Assembly (NCBI RefSeq): GCF_018294505.1
Contig: NC_057795.1
Coordinates: forward strand, 227,090,826 to 227,154,825
From: Triticum aestivum
Taxonomy: Eukaryota > Streptophyta > Magnoliopsida > Poales > Poaceae
Length of the DNA stretch: 64,000 bases
Reading direction: 5' to 3'
Shown: positions 35,187-47,121 of the stretch, piece by piece
How positions within the stretch are numbered: position 1 is the stretch's first letter
Layout: the number at the start of each line of letters is the position of its first letter
Position numbers and translations under genes: made by a program
Notes under the pieces: model-generated
Database searches by the model: none
Told to the model about the DNA's origin: nothing
Seen by the model: only the letters and a program-made list of their open reading frames with translations

Positions 35187-38002
35187 CTAAGTTACCTCAA
35201 CGAGGATATGAAAATCCCCAACAATAAGAATATCATACTTTTTCTTGACAGTAGGGAGAGGAAATTCAAAACCTCCAATAATAATAGTTGGAACTTTTCC
35301 AATAGAATTGATGCCATGAACTTGAGATTGTTTCCTAGGAAAGTGTATCGTATGCTCATTACCATTAACATGAAAAGTGACATTGCCTTTGTTGCAATCA
35401 ATAACAGCCCCTGCAGTATTAAGAAAAGGTCTACCAAGGATAATCGACATACTATCGTCCTCGGGGATATCAAGAATAACAAAGTCCGTTAAGATAGTGA
35501 CATTTGCAACCACAACAGGCACATCCTCACAAATACCGATAGGTATAGCAGTTTATTTATCAGCCATTTGCAAAGATATTTCAGTAGGTGTCAACTTATT
35601 CAATTCAAGTCTACCATATAAAGAGAGAGGCATAACACTAACACCGGCTCCAAGATCACATAAAGCAGTTCTAACATAATTTCTTTTAATGGAGCATGGT
35701 ACAGTTGGCACACCCGGATCTCCAAGTTTCTTTGGTATTCCACCCTTAAAAGTGTAATTAGCAAGCATGGTGGAAATTTTAGCTTCCGGTATCTTTCTTT
35801 TGTTAGTAATGATATCCTTCATATACTTAGCATAAGGATTTATTTTAAGCATATCAGTTAAGCGCATACGTACGAAAATAGGTCTAATCGTTTCAGCAAA
35901 GCCCTCAAAATCCTCATCATCCTTTGCCTTGGATTGTTTAGGAGGAAAGGGCATGGGTTTCTGAACCCATGGTTCTCTTTCTTTACCGTGCTTCCTAGCA
36001 ACAAAATCTCTCTTATCATAACGTTGATTCTTTGATTCTGGGTTATCAAGATCAACAGTAGGTTCAATCTCTACATCATTGTTTTTGCTAGGTTGAGCAT
36101 CAACATGAACATTATTATTAACATTATCACTAGGTTCATGTTCATCGCGTGATTGTGTTTCAGCATCAGAAATAGAAGTATCATTGGGATTCTCAGGTGT
36201 GTCTACAACAGGTTCACTAGAAGCATGCAAAGTTCTATCGTTTTTCTTTTTCTTCTTTTTAGAAGAACTAGGTCCCTCTAAATTGTTTCTCCGAGAATCT
36301 TGCTTGATTCTCTTAGGGTGGCCTTCAGGATACAAAGGTTCCTGAGTCATTCTACCAGTTCTAGTAGCCACTCTAACAGCAAAGTCATTTTTATTATTTA
36401 ATTCATCAAGCAAATCATTTTGACCTTTAAGTACTTGCTCAGCTTGAGTAGCAACCATAGAAGTATATTTTCCAATGAGATTAAGTTCACCTTTAACTCT
36501 AGCCATATTATCGCTCACGCGTCCTATCTCGAAAGCATTATTCTTTAACTCTCTACCAACATAAGCATTAAAACTTTCTTGTCTAGCCATAAAATCATCA
36601 AATTCATCTAAGCATGGGCTATGAAATTTAGTAGAGGGGATTTCAACTTTATCATATCTATAGAGAGAATTTACCTTTACTACCTGTGTCGGGTTATCAA
36701 GATAATATGGTTCTTCAACAGGCGGTATATTAAGACCATGTATTTCTTTAATAGGAGGTAAATTCTTAACATCTTCAGCTTTAATACCTTTTTCTTTCAT
36801 TGATTTCTTTGCCTCTTGCATATCTTCAGGACTGAGAAATAAAACACCTCTCTTCTTCGGAGTGGGTTTAGGAATAGGCTCAGGAGTTGGCTCAATTGGC
36901 TCAGGAATTTCCTCAGGAACTTGCTCAGGAAGAGTCCAATTATTTTCATCAGTCAACATATTATTCAATAGTAATTCAGCTTCGTCGACTGTTCTTTCCC
37001 TGAAAACACAACCAGCACAACTTCCAAGTAGTCCTGGGAAGCATCGGTTAGTCCATTATAAAAGATATAAAGTATTTCATTTTTCTTGAGAGGATGATCA
37101 GGCAAAACATTAAGTAACCGGAGAAGCCTCCCCCAAGCTTGTGGGAGACTCTCTTCTTTGATTTGCACAAAATTATATATTTCCCACAAGGCAGCTTGTT
37201 TCTTATGAGCAGGAAAATATTTAGCAGAGAAGTAATAAATCATATCCTGGGGACTACGCACACAACCAGGAGCAAGAGAATTATACCAAGTCTTAGCATC
37301 ACCCTTTAATGAGAACGGAAATATCTTAACGATATAAAAATAGCAAGACTTCTCATCATGAGTAAACAGGGTGGCTATGTCATTCAACTTGGTAAGATGT
37401 GCCACAACAGTTTCAGATTCAAGGCCATAAAAAGGATCAGATTCAACTAAAGTAATAATCTCAGGATCAACAGAGAATTCGTAATCCTTATCAGTAACAC
37501 AGATAGGTGAAGTAGCAAAAGCAGGGTCAGGTTTCATTCTAGCATTAAGAGACTGCTGCTTCCATTTAGCTAATAATTTCTTAAGATCATATCTATCATT
37601 GCAAGCAAAGATAGCTCTAGCAGCTTCTTCATTCATAACATAACCCTCAGGAACAACATGCAATACATAATCATTGGGAGAACCTTCATCATCACTATCA
37701 TCAATAATAGCATCTTCAATAATTTCATTCCCCCTAACTCTAGCAAGTTGTTCATCAAGAAATTCACCTAATGGCAAAGTAGTATCATGCACAGAAGTTG
37801 TTTCATCATGCATAGCAGAAGTGGCATCATCAATAACATGCGACATATCAGAATTCATATCAGTAGTAGGTTTAGGTGTCGCAAGCTTACTAATAACGGA
37901 AGGAGAATCTAGTGCAGAGCTAGATGGTAGTTCCTTACCTCCCCTCGTAGTTGAGGGCAAAATAGTAGTTCTGTCGCCTTTCAAGTTCTTCATAGTGATC
38001 AA
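35187..38002 (-). pseudogene. gag: Element S gag-protease
   Basis: The ATG at 38002 follows the primer site by 39 bases. The first 345 codons hold the acidic N-terminus and the capsid (motifs LKGDAKTWYNSL and CRSPQDM-like). Near 37020-37027 a one-base deletion shifts the frame; the gag linker and nucleocapsid (Lys-rich KKKKKK at about 36240-36265) and protease follow at 35553-36968. The protease loop reads CDLGAGVSVMP, the plant Athila form of the active site. A TAA at 35553-35555 interrupts it, and the remaining 120 or so codons run to 35187. Translation would end early at two places. Confidence 0.82.
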
Positions 38003-38041
38003 CAGATATAAATCCCAAGTGACTCAGAGAATAGAGCTATG

Positions 38042-38060
38042 CTCCCTGGCAACGGCACCA
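38042..38060 (-). other. Element S primer binding site (tRNA-Asp type)
   Basis: On the element strand TGGTGCCGTTGCCAGGGAG lies 11 bases inside the 5' LTR. It matches the Athila-type tRNA-Asp site except where CG would read TG and CA. Confidence 0.7.
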
Positions 38061-38071
38061 GAAATTAGTCT

Positions 38072-39486
38072 TGATAACCCACAAGTATAGGGGATAGCAA
38101 CAGCTTTCGAGGGTAAAGTATTGAACCCAAATTTATTGATTCGACACAAGGGGAGCCAAAGAATATTCTTGAGTATTAGCAGTTGAGTTGTCAATTCAAC
38201 CACACCTGGATAACTTACTATCTGTAGCAAAGTATTTAGTAGCAAAAGTGGTATGATAATAAAGGTAATGGTGGCAAAAGTAAAGATAATAGTTTTGGGG
38301 TTTTTTGTAGTAGTTGTAACAGTAGCAACAGAAAAGTAAATAAGCGAAGAACAATATGTGAAAAGCTCGTAGGCAATGGATCAGTGATGGATAATTATGC
38401 CGGATGTGATTCCTCATGTAATAGCTATAACATAGGGTGATATAGAACTAGCTCCAATTCATCAATGTAATGTAGGCATGTATTCCGTAAATAGTCATGT
38501 GTGCTTATGGAAAAGAACTTGCATGACATCTTTTGTCCTACCATCCCGTGGCAGCGGGGTCCTAGCAGAAACTAAGGGATATTAAGGCCTCCTTTTAATA
38601 GAGAACCAGAACAAAGCATTAGCACATAGTGAATACATGAACTCCTCAAACTATGGTCATCACCGAGAAGTATCCCGATTATTGTCACTTCGGGGTTGTC
38701 GGATCATAACACATAATAGGTGACTATAGATTTGCAAGATAGGATCAAGAACACACATATATTCATGAAAACATAATAGGTTCAGATCTGAAATCATGGC
38801 ACTCGGGCCCTAGTGACAAGCATTAAGCATAGCAAAGTCATAGCAACATCAATCTCAGAACATAGTGGATACTAGGGATCAAACCCTAACAAAACTAAGT
38901 TGATTACATGGTAAATGTCATCCAACCCAGCACCGTCTAGCAAGCCTACGATGGAATTACTCACGCACGGTGGTGAGCATCATGAAATTGGTGATGGAGG
39001 ATGGTTGATGATGATGACGGCGACGAATCCCCCTCTCCGGAGCCCCAAACGGACTCCAGATCAGCCCTCCCGAGAGAGTTTAGGGCTTGGCGGCGGCTCT
39101 GTGTCATAAAACGCGATAAAACTTTCTCTCTGATTTTTTTCTCCCCGAACGTGAATATATGGAGCTGGAATTGAGGTCGGTGGAGGTCCAGGGGGCCCAC
39201 GAGATAGGGGGTGCACCCTATAGGGGGCGTGCCCCCCTATCTCGTGGACAGGGTGTGGGCCCCCTGGTGTACTTCTTTCGCCCAATAATTCTTATTAATT
39301 CCAAAAAGTGGCTCTGTGGATTTTCAGGACATTCCGATAACTTTTCTTTTCTACACATAAAACAACATCATGGTAGTTCTGCTGAAAACAGCGTCAGTCC
39401 GGGTTAGTTTCATTCAAATCATGCAAGTTAGAGTCCAAAACAAGGGCAAAAGTGTTTGGAAAAGTAGATATGTTGGAGACGTATCA
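38072..39486 (-). repeat. Element S 5' LTR
   Basis: 1415 bp, TG...CA ends on either strand. It matches 29934-31344 with about 50 substitutions and a few one- to three-base indels. Confidence 0.9.
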
Positions 39487-39491
39487 ATGAT

Positions 39492-40248
39492 CAACCTGAC
39501 CACAAGGGTCTATTTCTTGCAAGCAAACGAAGTACAAGCAAGAAACTGAGATTGCAATATGGATATTGCGAATATAAGAGGAAAGCTTTATTGATGAACG
39601 TGGGGTTGTGTGACGTCTTTGTCTGGTCGTTGAACACAAATGAAGTACGCAAAGTTGCAGCTATGGAGAACTTTAATCTAAACAAAACCCGTCTAAACAA
39701 TGCCCTAAGTGCTGTATATATGGAGGAAGAGGGGGTAATTTCGTGGCCCTTGGGGGAGGGGTCCAAAACCAACCCTATCTCTTGTTTTCCCACACATACA
39801 GAATCTAAAAACAGCCTATACTTATGTATTTTTAAATTACATGGGCCCGGCCCAATAATAAGGTGACGCAGCACCTATAATAGCCCCTGGACGAAATTTG
39901 TGAAGTGGCATCTTGTATATTTCATCCAAGACTTCATGCACTCATTACGGTGGCCTCAAAGTCCTACAATCATCACTTGAAACTCCGTTCTTGTTTCCCT
40001 TGCACATGTCGTCATCTCCAAGCTTGTTCTTGCTCCAATGTTCATCGTTCTCCAAGCTAGGCCCTTCATTTGTAAGCAAAACAAATATATCTAGTTTAGG
40101 CAACATCATATTCTCATGAACATTAGAATTATTACCAAGAAACGGAAGTACCTGGAAATTAAATTGGCGTGCACGAGCTCTAGTAATTTGTCCAGTATGT
40201 ATAGTAGCAGGGGATGTGGGTGTAACAATGGTACTGATGTCCTCATCA
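39492..40248 (-). repeat. CRW-A 5' LTR, right piece
   Basis: Rest of the CRW-A 5' LTR after element S, ending in the reverse of TGATGAGGACATC. Positions 39487-39491 are the duplicated target of S. Confidence 0.88.
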
Positions 40249-40806
40249 TCATGGCTCTCAAAGAGGAAACACAGAAAGTAGCAACCCTTCTTAGAGAGTA
40301 GGCTTGAATCTGTCAGAGCTCGTGAACAGCAGTTGATGAAGGACTTGGATAATGCGAGAGTCCTCCTGAAAGATGTGGAGGACAAATTGCAGAACCAAGT
40401 TGAGTAGCGCGATCTCTTGATCAATAGCTTGGTTGATATCGCTAAGTGCCTCACTGCCCAAATCTCGAAGATGGACATGAAGAGCTGGGCTTTCTCTGTC
40501 AACAGCGACGAAGTTCCAAGCATCAAGTTGACGCTCTTCTTTGAAGGCTTGATCGAAGGGGTGAAGACGTATGAGGACGAAAGGGTCGTTCGTTTCGCAA
40601 ACAAGTCCTGGAAGCTTCCTCGTGATGCTCTCTTCATGGTTTTGAGCAACCTCGCTTATCACCACCCAGACCTCGACCTTGCCGATGGCTTCACGAGGCT
40701 TCCGTCGGGCGCCGACATTTCTGCCATTGAGGAGAAGGCTGGTCCCTTTGCCAACAAGGTTCTCTCCGTCGCCAGGGTTCCTGAAGGCCAACAAGCCCAA
40801 CCTTAA
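40249..40806 (+). pseudogene. Element O antisense gene relic, 3' piece
   Basis: Continues the reading frame broken at 1616: removing CRW-A with one copy of its target duplication joins two coiled-coil segments in frame. After early stops (TAG at 40299-40301 and 40405-40407) it stays open at 40417-40806 and encodes a compact domain ending GQQAQP and TAA. I recall this C-terminal part from wheat proteins annotated as putative gypsy-type transposon, but cannot assign a role. Positions 40249-40253 are the target duplication. Confidence 0.65.
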
Positions 40807-42114
40807 ACTATTTTTATTGCCATGGTGCCCTGCAACAACAACAATCATGTGTCCTGTGCTTAGGCCCCATATTTTTTCTGATTTCGCACTCGTTGAACTG
40901 ATGTTTGAATATGTCAATGCATGCTACCCCACTTTTGTTTACCCATTGATGTTCGTATGGTTAGTTTCTTTTACGTACTTAGGTTGCCCACTAGAAGCAT
41001 ACTGCCGCGATTGCTTCGACGAACAAGTCCTTAGCATTCAGCTAGCGAGGATATTCCCCGACAGGTTTTGCCTTATCCGTGTTCGATGCAGCCACGTACC
41101 TTGTTTAGCAGGCTCGAAACAAACTAGGGGCACGGTCAAATACAGCAAGGTACCATCATACGAAAAGTCTTGTCATACGAAACTCCTGGGGGTCCAAGGG
41201 ATAACGACGCAAAACTCCGAAGAAAAAAGCCGATGAGCGTGTTGACTTAGCTTTTGTTCATGCTTCTCTTGTTCATCGGTCGTATATTTTGTAATGTACA
41301 ACACTTTCTTCTCCACTTGCGATTATTTCTCCCATTCGGGTATCCACCCTTGTTATGAAAAAACAGCGAACGAGAGGGCACACAAGGGATAGACTTGGCA
41401 TTTTATTAGTTATACGCCCGTCCCTTGCAAGAGCCAGTGGGGCTTATTTAAATGCTTGCAGCTGACAAGGTATGGTAGAAAACAAGGGCCGTCTCCTCTT
41501 TCCTGTTCCTCACATTTTTCAATGATCCCACGACAATGGGTACAAAGGCCACGCTGATGTGAAAGGCCTTTTGCTGGAGTGTGCTTACCGGGGCATCGAC
41601 CAGCGGATTCGCACCAACATTCCACTCAGGATTTATCCTTGGCGGGATAAATGCTGCACCGAGTTCCTCGTGGGCTCATCCATGCTGACGATGCCACCGC
41701 TGCATGGCTCGATCATTGACGAGTGGGAAGGGAATCAGGGGCCGTTTGCGTACCATTCCTCTTCTTTGCTCAAACGATACCTTTCGGCAATGGATATGCC
41801 TGTCATGAGTTTGCAAGGAGGGCGACGTCGCTGGTCGCCTTTCTTATGTTTCCGAATGCAGGTAGCGGGGTCGTTATGCAACTCGAGCTGCTTGTGGTCA
41901 TTGCATTTCCATCGCCTTGCGCTCCCAGCACCGTCGCGGTTGTGGCAGCGATGGGCGACGAAATCTAGATAAGACCTAGCGAGGAAGCAACATTGTCCTC
42001 CTTCTTCGTAGCCGCTAACGAAGAGGGGATTCACAAAATTGATGATGTAGCATGGCGCGTTGCCCACAACATCGGATTCGCACAAGCACTTCCCCCTACT
42101 TGGCGCGCCGAAGA
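40807..42114. other. Element O remaining internal region, no pol found
   Basis: 1.3 kb. I find no reverse transcriptase, integrase or capsid motif on either strand. Short ORFs (41559-41972 plus, 41735-42136 minus) have no recognisable domain. The last 24 bases hold a minus-strand primer-site-like CGGCGCGCCAAGTAGGGGGA (42091-42110), like that of other Tat elements, next to the LTR at 42115. The body of O between antisense gene and LTR is therefore missing or never existed. Confidence 0.5.
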
Positions 42115-42757
42115 TGTCGCGGTGGAGCATGATCACCTATGGGGCCATCAGCACCTTGTGATTCGGCAAGGGGGAATGTCACGTTGCACAAAGAGCAGAA
42201 GGCATTGGACAGCACGACAGAGGTGACGCTAGTGATTTTTACCCAGGTTTAGGCCGCTGGGAAGCGTAAAAACCTACTTCCGCTTTGGTGGAGTGAGGGA
42301 AGGACCACGATGAACACGTAGAGCTCAAGCCTGGCAAGGTTGCCTCGGGGAGAGCAGCTACATGTGTATGAGTATACAAGGGTCCGAATCCTTTTCTGGG
42401 TTGCCATGGCCCTCCTTTTATAGGATAAGGGGTAACCACAGTGGCAAAACAGTCATTATCTAGTGATTAGATAGCCAATAGTGCTATTATACCTAACTCA
42501 GGCAGTTAGGACAAAGTGCATTAAATGCACTGGTAGGTGTCACACTAAGGATGCAGCCCGCTAAGCCCGCCGCACTGCTTAGTCATCTTCTATCTGTCTG
42601 GTTGACATGCCTATGGACGGGTGTCATATAGAGCTAATCTTCCTCCCAAATGTCTACCATGTTCCAAATGACATCCACCTAATCACCTGGGGGCTTGACA
42701 CGACACTGATAGATGACTTGTGTTGCGGTGCGGTGGAGCGGTGGAGTCTTGGCGGGG
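42115..42757 (-). repeat. Truncated LTR, probably element O 5' LTR
   Basis: 643 bp starting TGTCGCGGTGG on the plus strand. It aligns without net length change to the first 643 bp of solo LTR Q (43545-44187), with clear divergence. The last about 310 bp of the family LTR are absent; other sequence starts at 42758. The primer-site-like sequence to its left fixes the minus orientation. Confidence 0.75.
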
Positions 42758-43126
42758 AACCAGTCGGACCTGTACTCCCTTTGTTCTGTGTGGAGCCCCC
42801 GAGGAGGCGATATAGCCAGAGGCCCAAGAGCCCGGTTCAGAAGAGTGCGCCAAAGTGATGGAATTGGCGGCTCGAGTGACGCAGCTGACACGCACCGACC
42901 TGCCATTATTGACATAATGGCCACGACGATAGACCGAAGAATCCAACCACTTCGGCAACGCCCTCACTTATGGTGTGAGTACAATGGGACCAATGATTCT
43001 TCACGAACTACTCAGGAGATTTTCTATGACCAAGCAGCTTTGAGGATAGATCTTGCCAGAATCTATCAAGGGACAGCAGATGACTTTGCCCGACGACAGT
43101 TCCGTGACAAAGTGTCCTATATAATA
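42758..43126 (+). pseudogene. Antisense gene relic P, 5' piece
   Basis: Contains an RRIQPL motif followed by Arg-Pro-His and Glu-Tyr-x-Gly residues, the same landmark as in exon 1 of the element G antisense gene, so it is the middle of a third, divergent copy. Upstream the frame changes near 42905. Cut by LTR F at 43127; continues at 53399. Family role unknown. Confidence 0.6.
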
Positions 43127-43544
43127 TGATACATCTCCAACGTATCTATAATGTTTTTATTGTTCCATGCTCTTATATTATCATTCTTGGATGTTTTACA
43201 ATCATTTCATAGCAACTTTATATCATTTTTTGGAACAAACCTATTGACATAGTGCCCAATGCCAGTTGTCATTTTTTGCTTATTTTTTACTTCGCCGAAT
43301 ATCCCTACCAAACGGAGTCTAAACACCGCGAAACTTTTTGGAGATTTTTGTGGACCAGAAGACAACTTGGGAGCCAAGGAAGCACCTAGGGGGGCATGCC
43401 CTGGTGGGTTATGGGGCCAACAGGGGTCTCCTCCACTGCCTCTCAGCTCTATAAATTCCCAAATATTCAAAAAAACCTAGGGGAGTGGATGAAACACAAT
43501 TACAGCCCCCGCAAGTTCCAGAACCACGAGATCCAATCTAACAC

Positions 43545-44497
43545 TGTCACGGTGGAAAACGATCACCTATGGGGCCATCAGCTCCTTGTGGTTCGGCAAG
43601 GGGGAAGGTCACATTGCATAAAGAGCAGAAGCCATGGGACAGCATGGTAGAGGTGACACTGGTGATTTTTACCCAGGTTCAGGCCACTCGGAAGCATAAA
43701 ACCCTACTCCTGCTTTGGTTGATTGAGGGAAGGACTACGATGAACACGTAGAGCTCAAGCCCGGCAAGGTCCCCTTGGGGAGAGCAGCTACGCATGTATG
43801 GGTATACAAGGGTCTGAATCCTTTTCTGGGTTGCCATGGCCATCCTTTTATAGGCTAAGGGGTAACCAAGTGGCAAAACAGTTATTATCTAGTGATTAGA
43901 TAGCCAGCAATGCTATCATACCTAACTCTGGCAGTTAGGTCAAAGTGCATTAAATGCACTATTAGATATCATGCTGAGGATGCAACCCGGCAAGCCCGCT
44001 GTGCCATTTAGTCATCTTCTACATGTCTCCTTGAGACGCCTCTAGACGGGTGTCATATAGAGGTAATCTTCCTTCCAAATGGCTGAAACGTGCCAAATGA
44101 TAGCTACTTAATCACCTGGGGGCCCGACACCACACTGATAGATTACTTGCATTGCGGTGCGGTGGAGCGGTGGAGTCTTGGCGGGGTTGTTTGCCTTTAG
44201 CGGCCTCGGCAAGCCTGCCGGGGTAATATTTGATTCGTCCTTGGGGCGGCCTCGACCTGACGAGGCTCACCTGCCCGGCAAGGGATGCTTTCTCTTAGTG
44301 ATATCTTGCTGCTTTGGCTTGTCTTGGTCTTCTTGATCTGCCCTTTGAACCCTCAAAGAGCTGTCTATCTGGCTTGTTTTTGACTTGGATGCCCGATGAA
44401 GTTTTCTTGCTTGTCGAGCTTGGGCTACCGGGGTCGGAGGCTTACTGTGCGTGCACCAGCCAGGGGAAACAAACACCCTTGTTTGGGTACCCCGACA
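43545..44497 (-). repeat. Solo LTR Q (Tat-like family, same as the LTR at 42115)
   Basis: 953 bp, TGTCACGG...CCCCGACA, flanked by perfect AACAC (43540-43544 and 44498-44502). It lies inside F. The orientation is assigned from the related LTR whose primer site is visible. No internal sequence remains. Confidence 0.88.
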
Positions 44498-44884
44498 AAC
44501 ACCATCACAGAGGGGTTCATCATCCTCATTGGTGCCTCTCCGATGATGGGTGAGTAGTTCACCATAGACCTACGGGTCCGTAGGCAGTAGCTATCTGGCT
44601 TCTTCTCTCTTTTTGATTCTCAACACAATGGTCTCTTGGAGATCTATTTGATGTAGTGACTTTTTGTGGTGTGTTTTTTGGGATCCGATGAAGTACAAGT
44701 TCATGATCAGATATATATCCATGAATATTATTTGAGTCTTCTTTGATCTCTTTTATGCATGATTATTTATAGCCTCATAATTATTTGCCAAATCTCTGGT
44801 TTAGCTAGGCCAAGTAGATTGATTTTTCTTGCCATGGGAAGAGGTGCTTTGTGATGGGTTCGATCTTACGGTGTCCTCACCTAG

Positions 44885-45666
44885 TGATGAGGACATCAAT
44901 ACCATTGTTACACCTACAACCCCTGCTACTACACATACTGGACCAATTACTAGAGATCGTGCACGCCAATTAAATTACAAGGTACTTTTGTTTCTTGCTA
45001 ATGATTCTAATGTTCATGAGAATATGATGCAGCCTAAATTGGATACATTTGTTTTGCTTACAAATGAAGGGCCTAGCTGGGAGAAGGATGAACATTGGAG
45101 CAAGAACAAGCATGGAGATGATGGCATGCACAAGGGAAACAAGAATGTAGTTTCAAGTGATGATTTCAGGACTTTGAAGCCACCGTAATGAGTGATTGAA
45201 GGCTTGGACATAATATACAAGATGCCACTTCACAAATTTCGTCCAAAGGCTATTATAGGTGTTGCGTCGCCTTATTATTGGGCCAGTCCCTTAGGGCGTC
45301 GTTTAGACTTTTTGTTTTGTTTAGATTAAAAGTTTTCCATAGCTGCAACTTCACATACTTCATTTGTGTTCAATGACCAGACAGAGGTGTCATAGAACTC
45401 CGCTTGATCAATAAAGCTTTCCTCTTTTATTCGAAATATCTAGATTGCAATGTCAGTTTCTTGCTTGTTCTTCATTTGCTTGCAGGAAATAGACCCTCGT
45501 GGTCAGGTTAATCGTGCTCCGGCGTGGTCAATAACCTCTCGGAGTTGGTTTAGCGATTGCTAAGGTGCGACATCCTCGCACGTTTGTAGTCGGATCGTCA
45601 AAGTCTACTCCACCATAAATGATAGCCACCATCTCATCGAAAGACGGGACACCTTTGTGTCTATCA
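44885..45666 (+). repeat. CRW-C 5' LTR with internal deletion
   Basis: Matches the 3' LTR except that sequence from the GGGCCAG run (about 45287) to TTAGGGCGTCG is joined directly. The stretch containing the TATA-like motif is missing, so this LTR probably has no promoter. Confidence 0.85.
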
Positions 45667-45668
45667 AG

Positions 45669-45678
45669 TGGTATCAGA
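45669..45678 (+). other. CRW-C primer binding site (initiator tRNA-Met type)
   Basis: TGGTATCAGA two bases after the LTR, as in the sister copies. Confidence 0.85.
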
Positions 45679-46842
45679 TTTCCAGGTTGCTCGGTGAGAT
45701 TTTACAGTTTTTCGTAGTTTAGATCGGGTCTATTCTTCATACCTACACTCCACGAAAAAGCCAAAAAAATTTAGGCTTAGTTCATCATATCTGAACCAAT
45801 TTGAGCCTTTGCATAATCTTTTTAGTATTTAGCATTGTTGAATTTGCGGTTGCATCATCGTGTCTAGTTGCTCGTCTTAGTTTCTAGTTCTTTAGAGTTT
45901 CGAGTTCTACTCACAAGTTGTCACGCCGCCACTACATCATCGTCATCACCGCTGCCATATACCTCCATCATGGTCACCGCTGCCATATACCACCATCGTC
46001 ATCACCGCTGCCATATACCACCATCATCATCACTGCTGCCATATACCACATATCCACCACCATCATGATAATCTGAGTCCACCTCCATCACAAATTCGCC
46101 ACGAGTCCGTGTTCCACCACCCTACATATATCCGCCACAAGTCAGAGTTTCCACCAGATTCGTCTCCGCCACAAGTCCTAGTCCGAGTCCAGTATTTGTT
46201 CCTATTTTTGAGTTCCAGATCACACGATACTACAAGTCGTGACCAAGTCAGACTCCCCAACTTCTGTGGTACCCACAATAGAAAAATAGTTCTGTGCTAC
46301 CCGTAATAGAAAAATAGTCTGCAAAATTCTGGCTAGGCAGTTTTTAGACCATTTGTTGACTTTTCCGAAAAAAAATTGTTGTGAAGCAAAAAAAAGAGGA
46401 AAAAAGTACAAAAAAAAGTGAAAAAAATTTAAAAAAAATCAGAGTGTCCTCCTCCCTTGTTTATGTGCAGTGCCGTGATTCTGTTAGTGTTCTAGGCTCA
46501 CGTCTGTAGCACGGTCGAGCCTAGGACCAGCATAGTACTGTTGTTTAGCGTTTATTCAACTTTGCATCCCCGAATTGATTATTGCTGACCCTTTTTGCTA
46601 CCATATTATAAGCCTTCCTAGCTCCACATACATCTACGTCGTGCGTTTGACACCACCAAGTAATCGCTCTGTCCAAGCTTTGAGAGTTTTGACTACAACG
46701 GTTGCCGATCAGCACCTGCTGCTGGGTAAGAACTGGTAAGAATTTGAGATTCGCTTGACAGATTTGTGACTCACCACCACCACCACCACCACTTCCTAGT
46801 ACTGTAGGATCATATTCTTGTGTGTTTGTATTGCTACTAATC
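45679..46842 (+). other. CRW-C leader with CCATATACCACCATC minisatellite
   Basis: 1.16 kb leader. Units near 30 bp (ATACCACCATCGTCATCACCGCTGCC type) at about 45940-46050. A-rich tracts at 46370-46440. No gene. Confidence 0.75.
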
Positions 46843-47078
46843 ATGGCAGGATCACAAGCCAGTGAGACTGATTGGGAGAACATGACGAACAAACAGCTAC
46901 ATGATAAATTTCAGCAAATGATGAGTGGACAGGTGCAAGATGTGCTAAATAGATTTGAAGAGTCCATGGATAAGATAGATGGCATTGAGAAGATGTACGA
47001 AACAAAGCTCAATAACAAGTTTAATGAATTGCTCGTGGGTCTTCCACAACCATCGCCGGCTGCACCTGTTGCACCTCT

Positions 47079-47079
<1 letters not shown>

Positions 47080-47121
<42 letters not shown>
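47080..47121 (+). repeat. (CAA)14 polyglutamine tract in CRW-C gag
   Basis: 42 bp of uninterrupted CAA codons at the place of the 28-codon run of CRW-A. Confidence 0.93.

Larger units (their letters stand above)
29934..39486 (-). mobile_element. Element S: Athila-like element without reverse transcriptase or integrase (Sabrina/WHAM-like)
   Basis: 9.55 kb on the minus strand; LTRs 29934-31344 (1411 bp) and 38072-39486 (1415 bp). The target duplication is ACGAT (29929-29933) and ATGAT (39487-39491), differing by a CG to TG change. Internal order: primer site, gag, protease, then a gap with no pol, a 341-codon ORF, a long untranslated region, purine tract. I count roughly 50 LTR substitutions, about 3.6 percent or 1.4 million years. 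With neither polymerase nor integrase it must depend on an autonomous partner. Family name is from memory of the LTR. Confidence 0.88.
1617..40248 (-). mobile_element. CRW-A: CRM-clade (Cereba/CRW-like) Ty3/gypsy element, nested host of three insertions
   Basis: Outermost complete insertion in the left half, on the minus strand. Its 3' LTR is 1617-2531 and its 5' LTR is 29777-29933 continued at 39492-40248. Both start TGATGAGG and end CTCTATCA on the element strand. Flanks are TTGTG (1612-1616) and TCATG (40249-40253), which fit a single five-base duplication in which a CG was altered in each copy. Element G sits near the end of pol, CRW-B in the leader just after the primer site, and S in the 5' LTR. 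Own sequence is about 6.9 kb after removing these. Coding parts are badly broken. LTRs differ by roughly 8-13 percent in stretches compared by eye, so it is the oldest of the nest. Confidence 0.88.

Noticed and set aside
41559..41972. 137-codon plus-strand frame as a host gene
   Set aside because: No domain, no splice structure, embedded between retrotransposon parts, and an equally long frame exists on the other strand.
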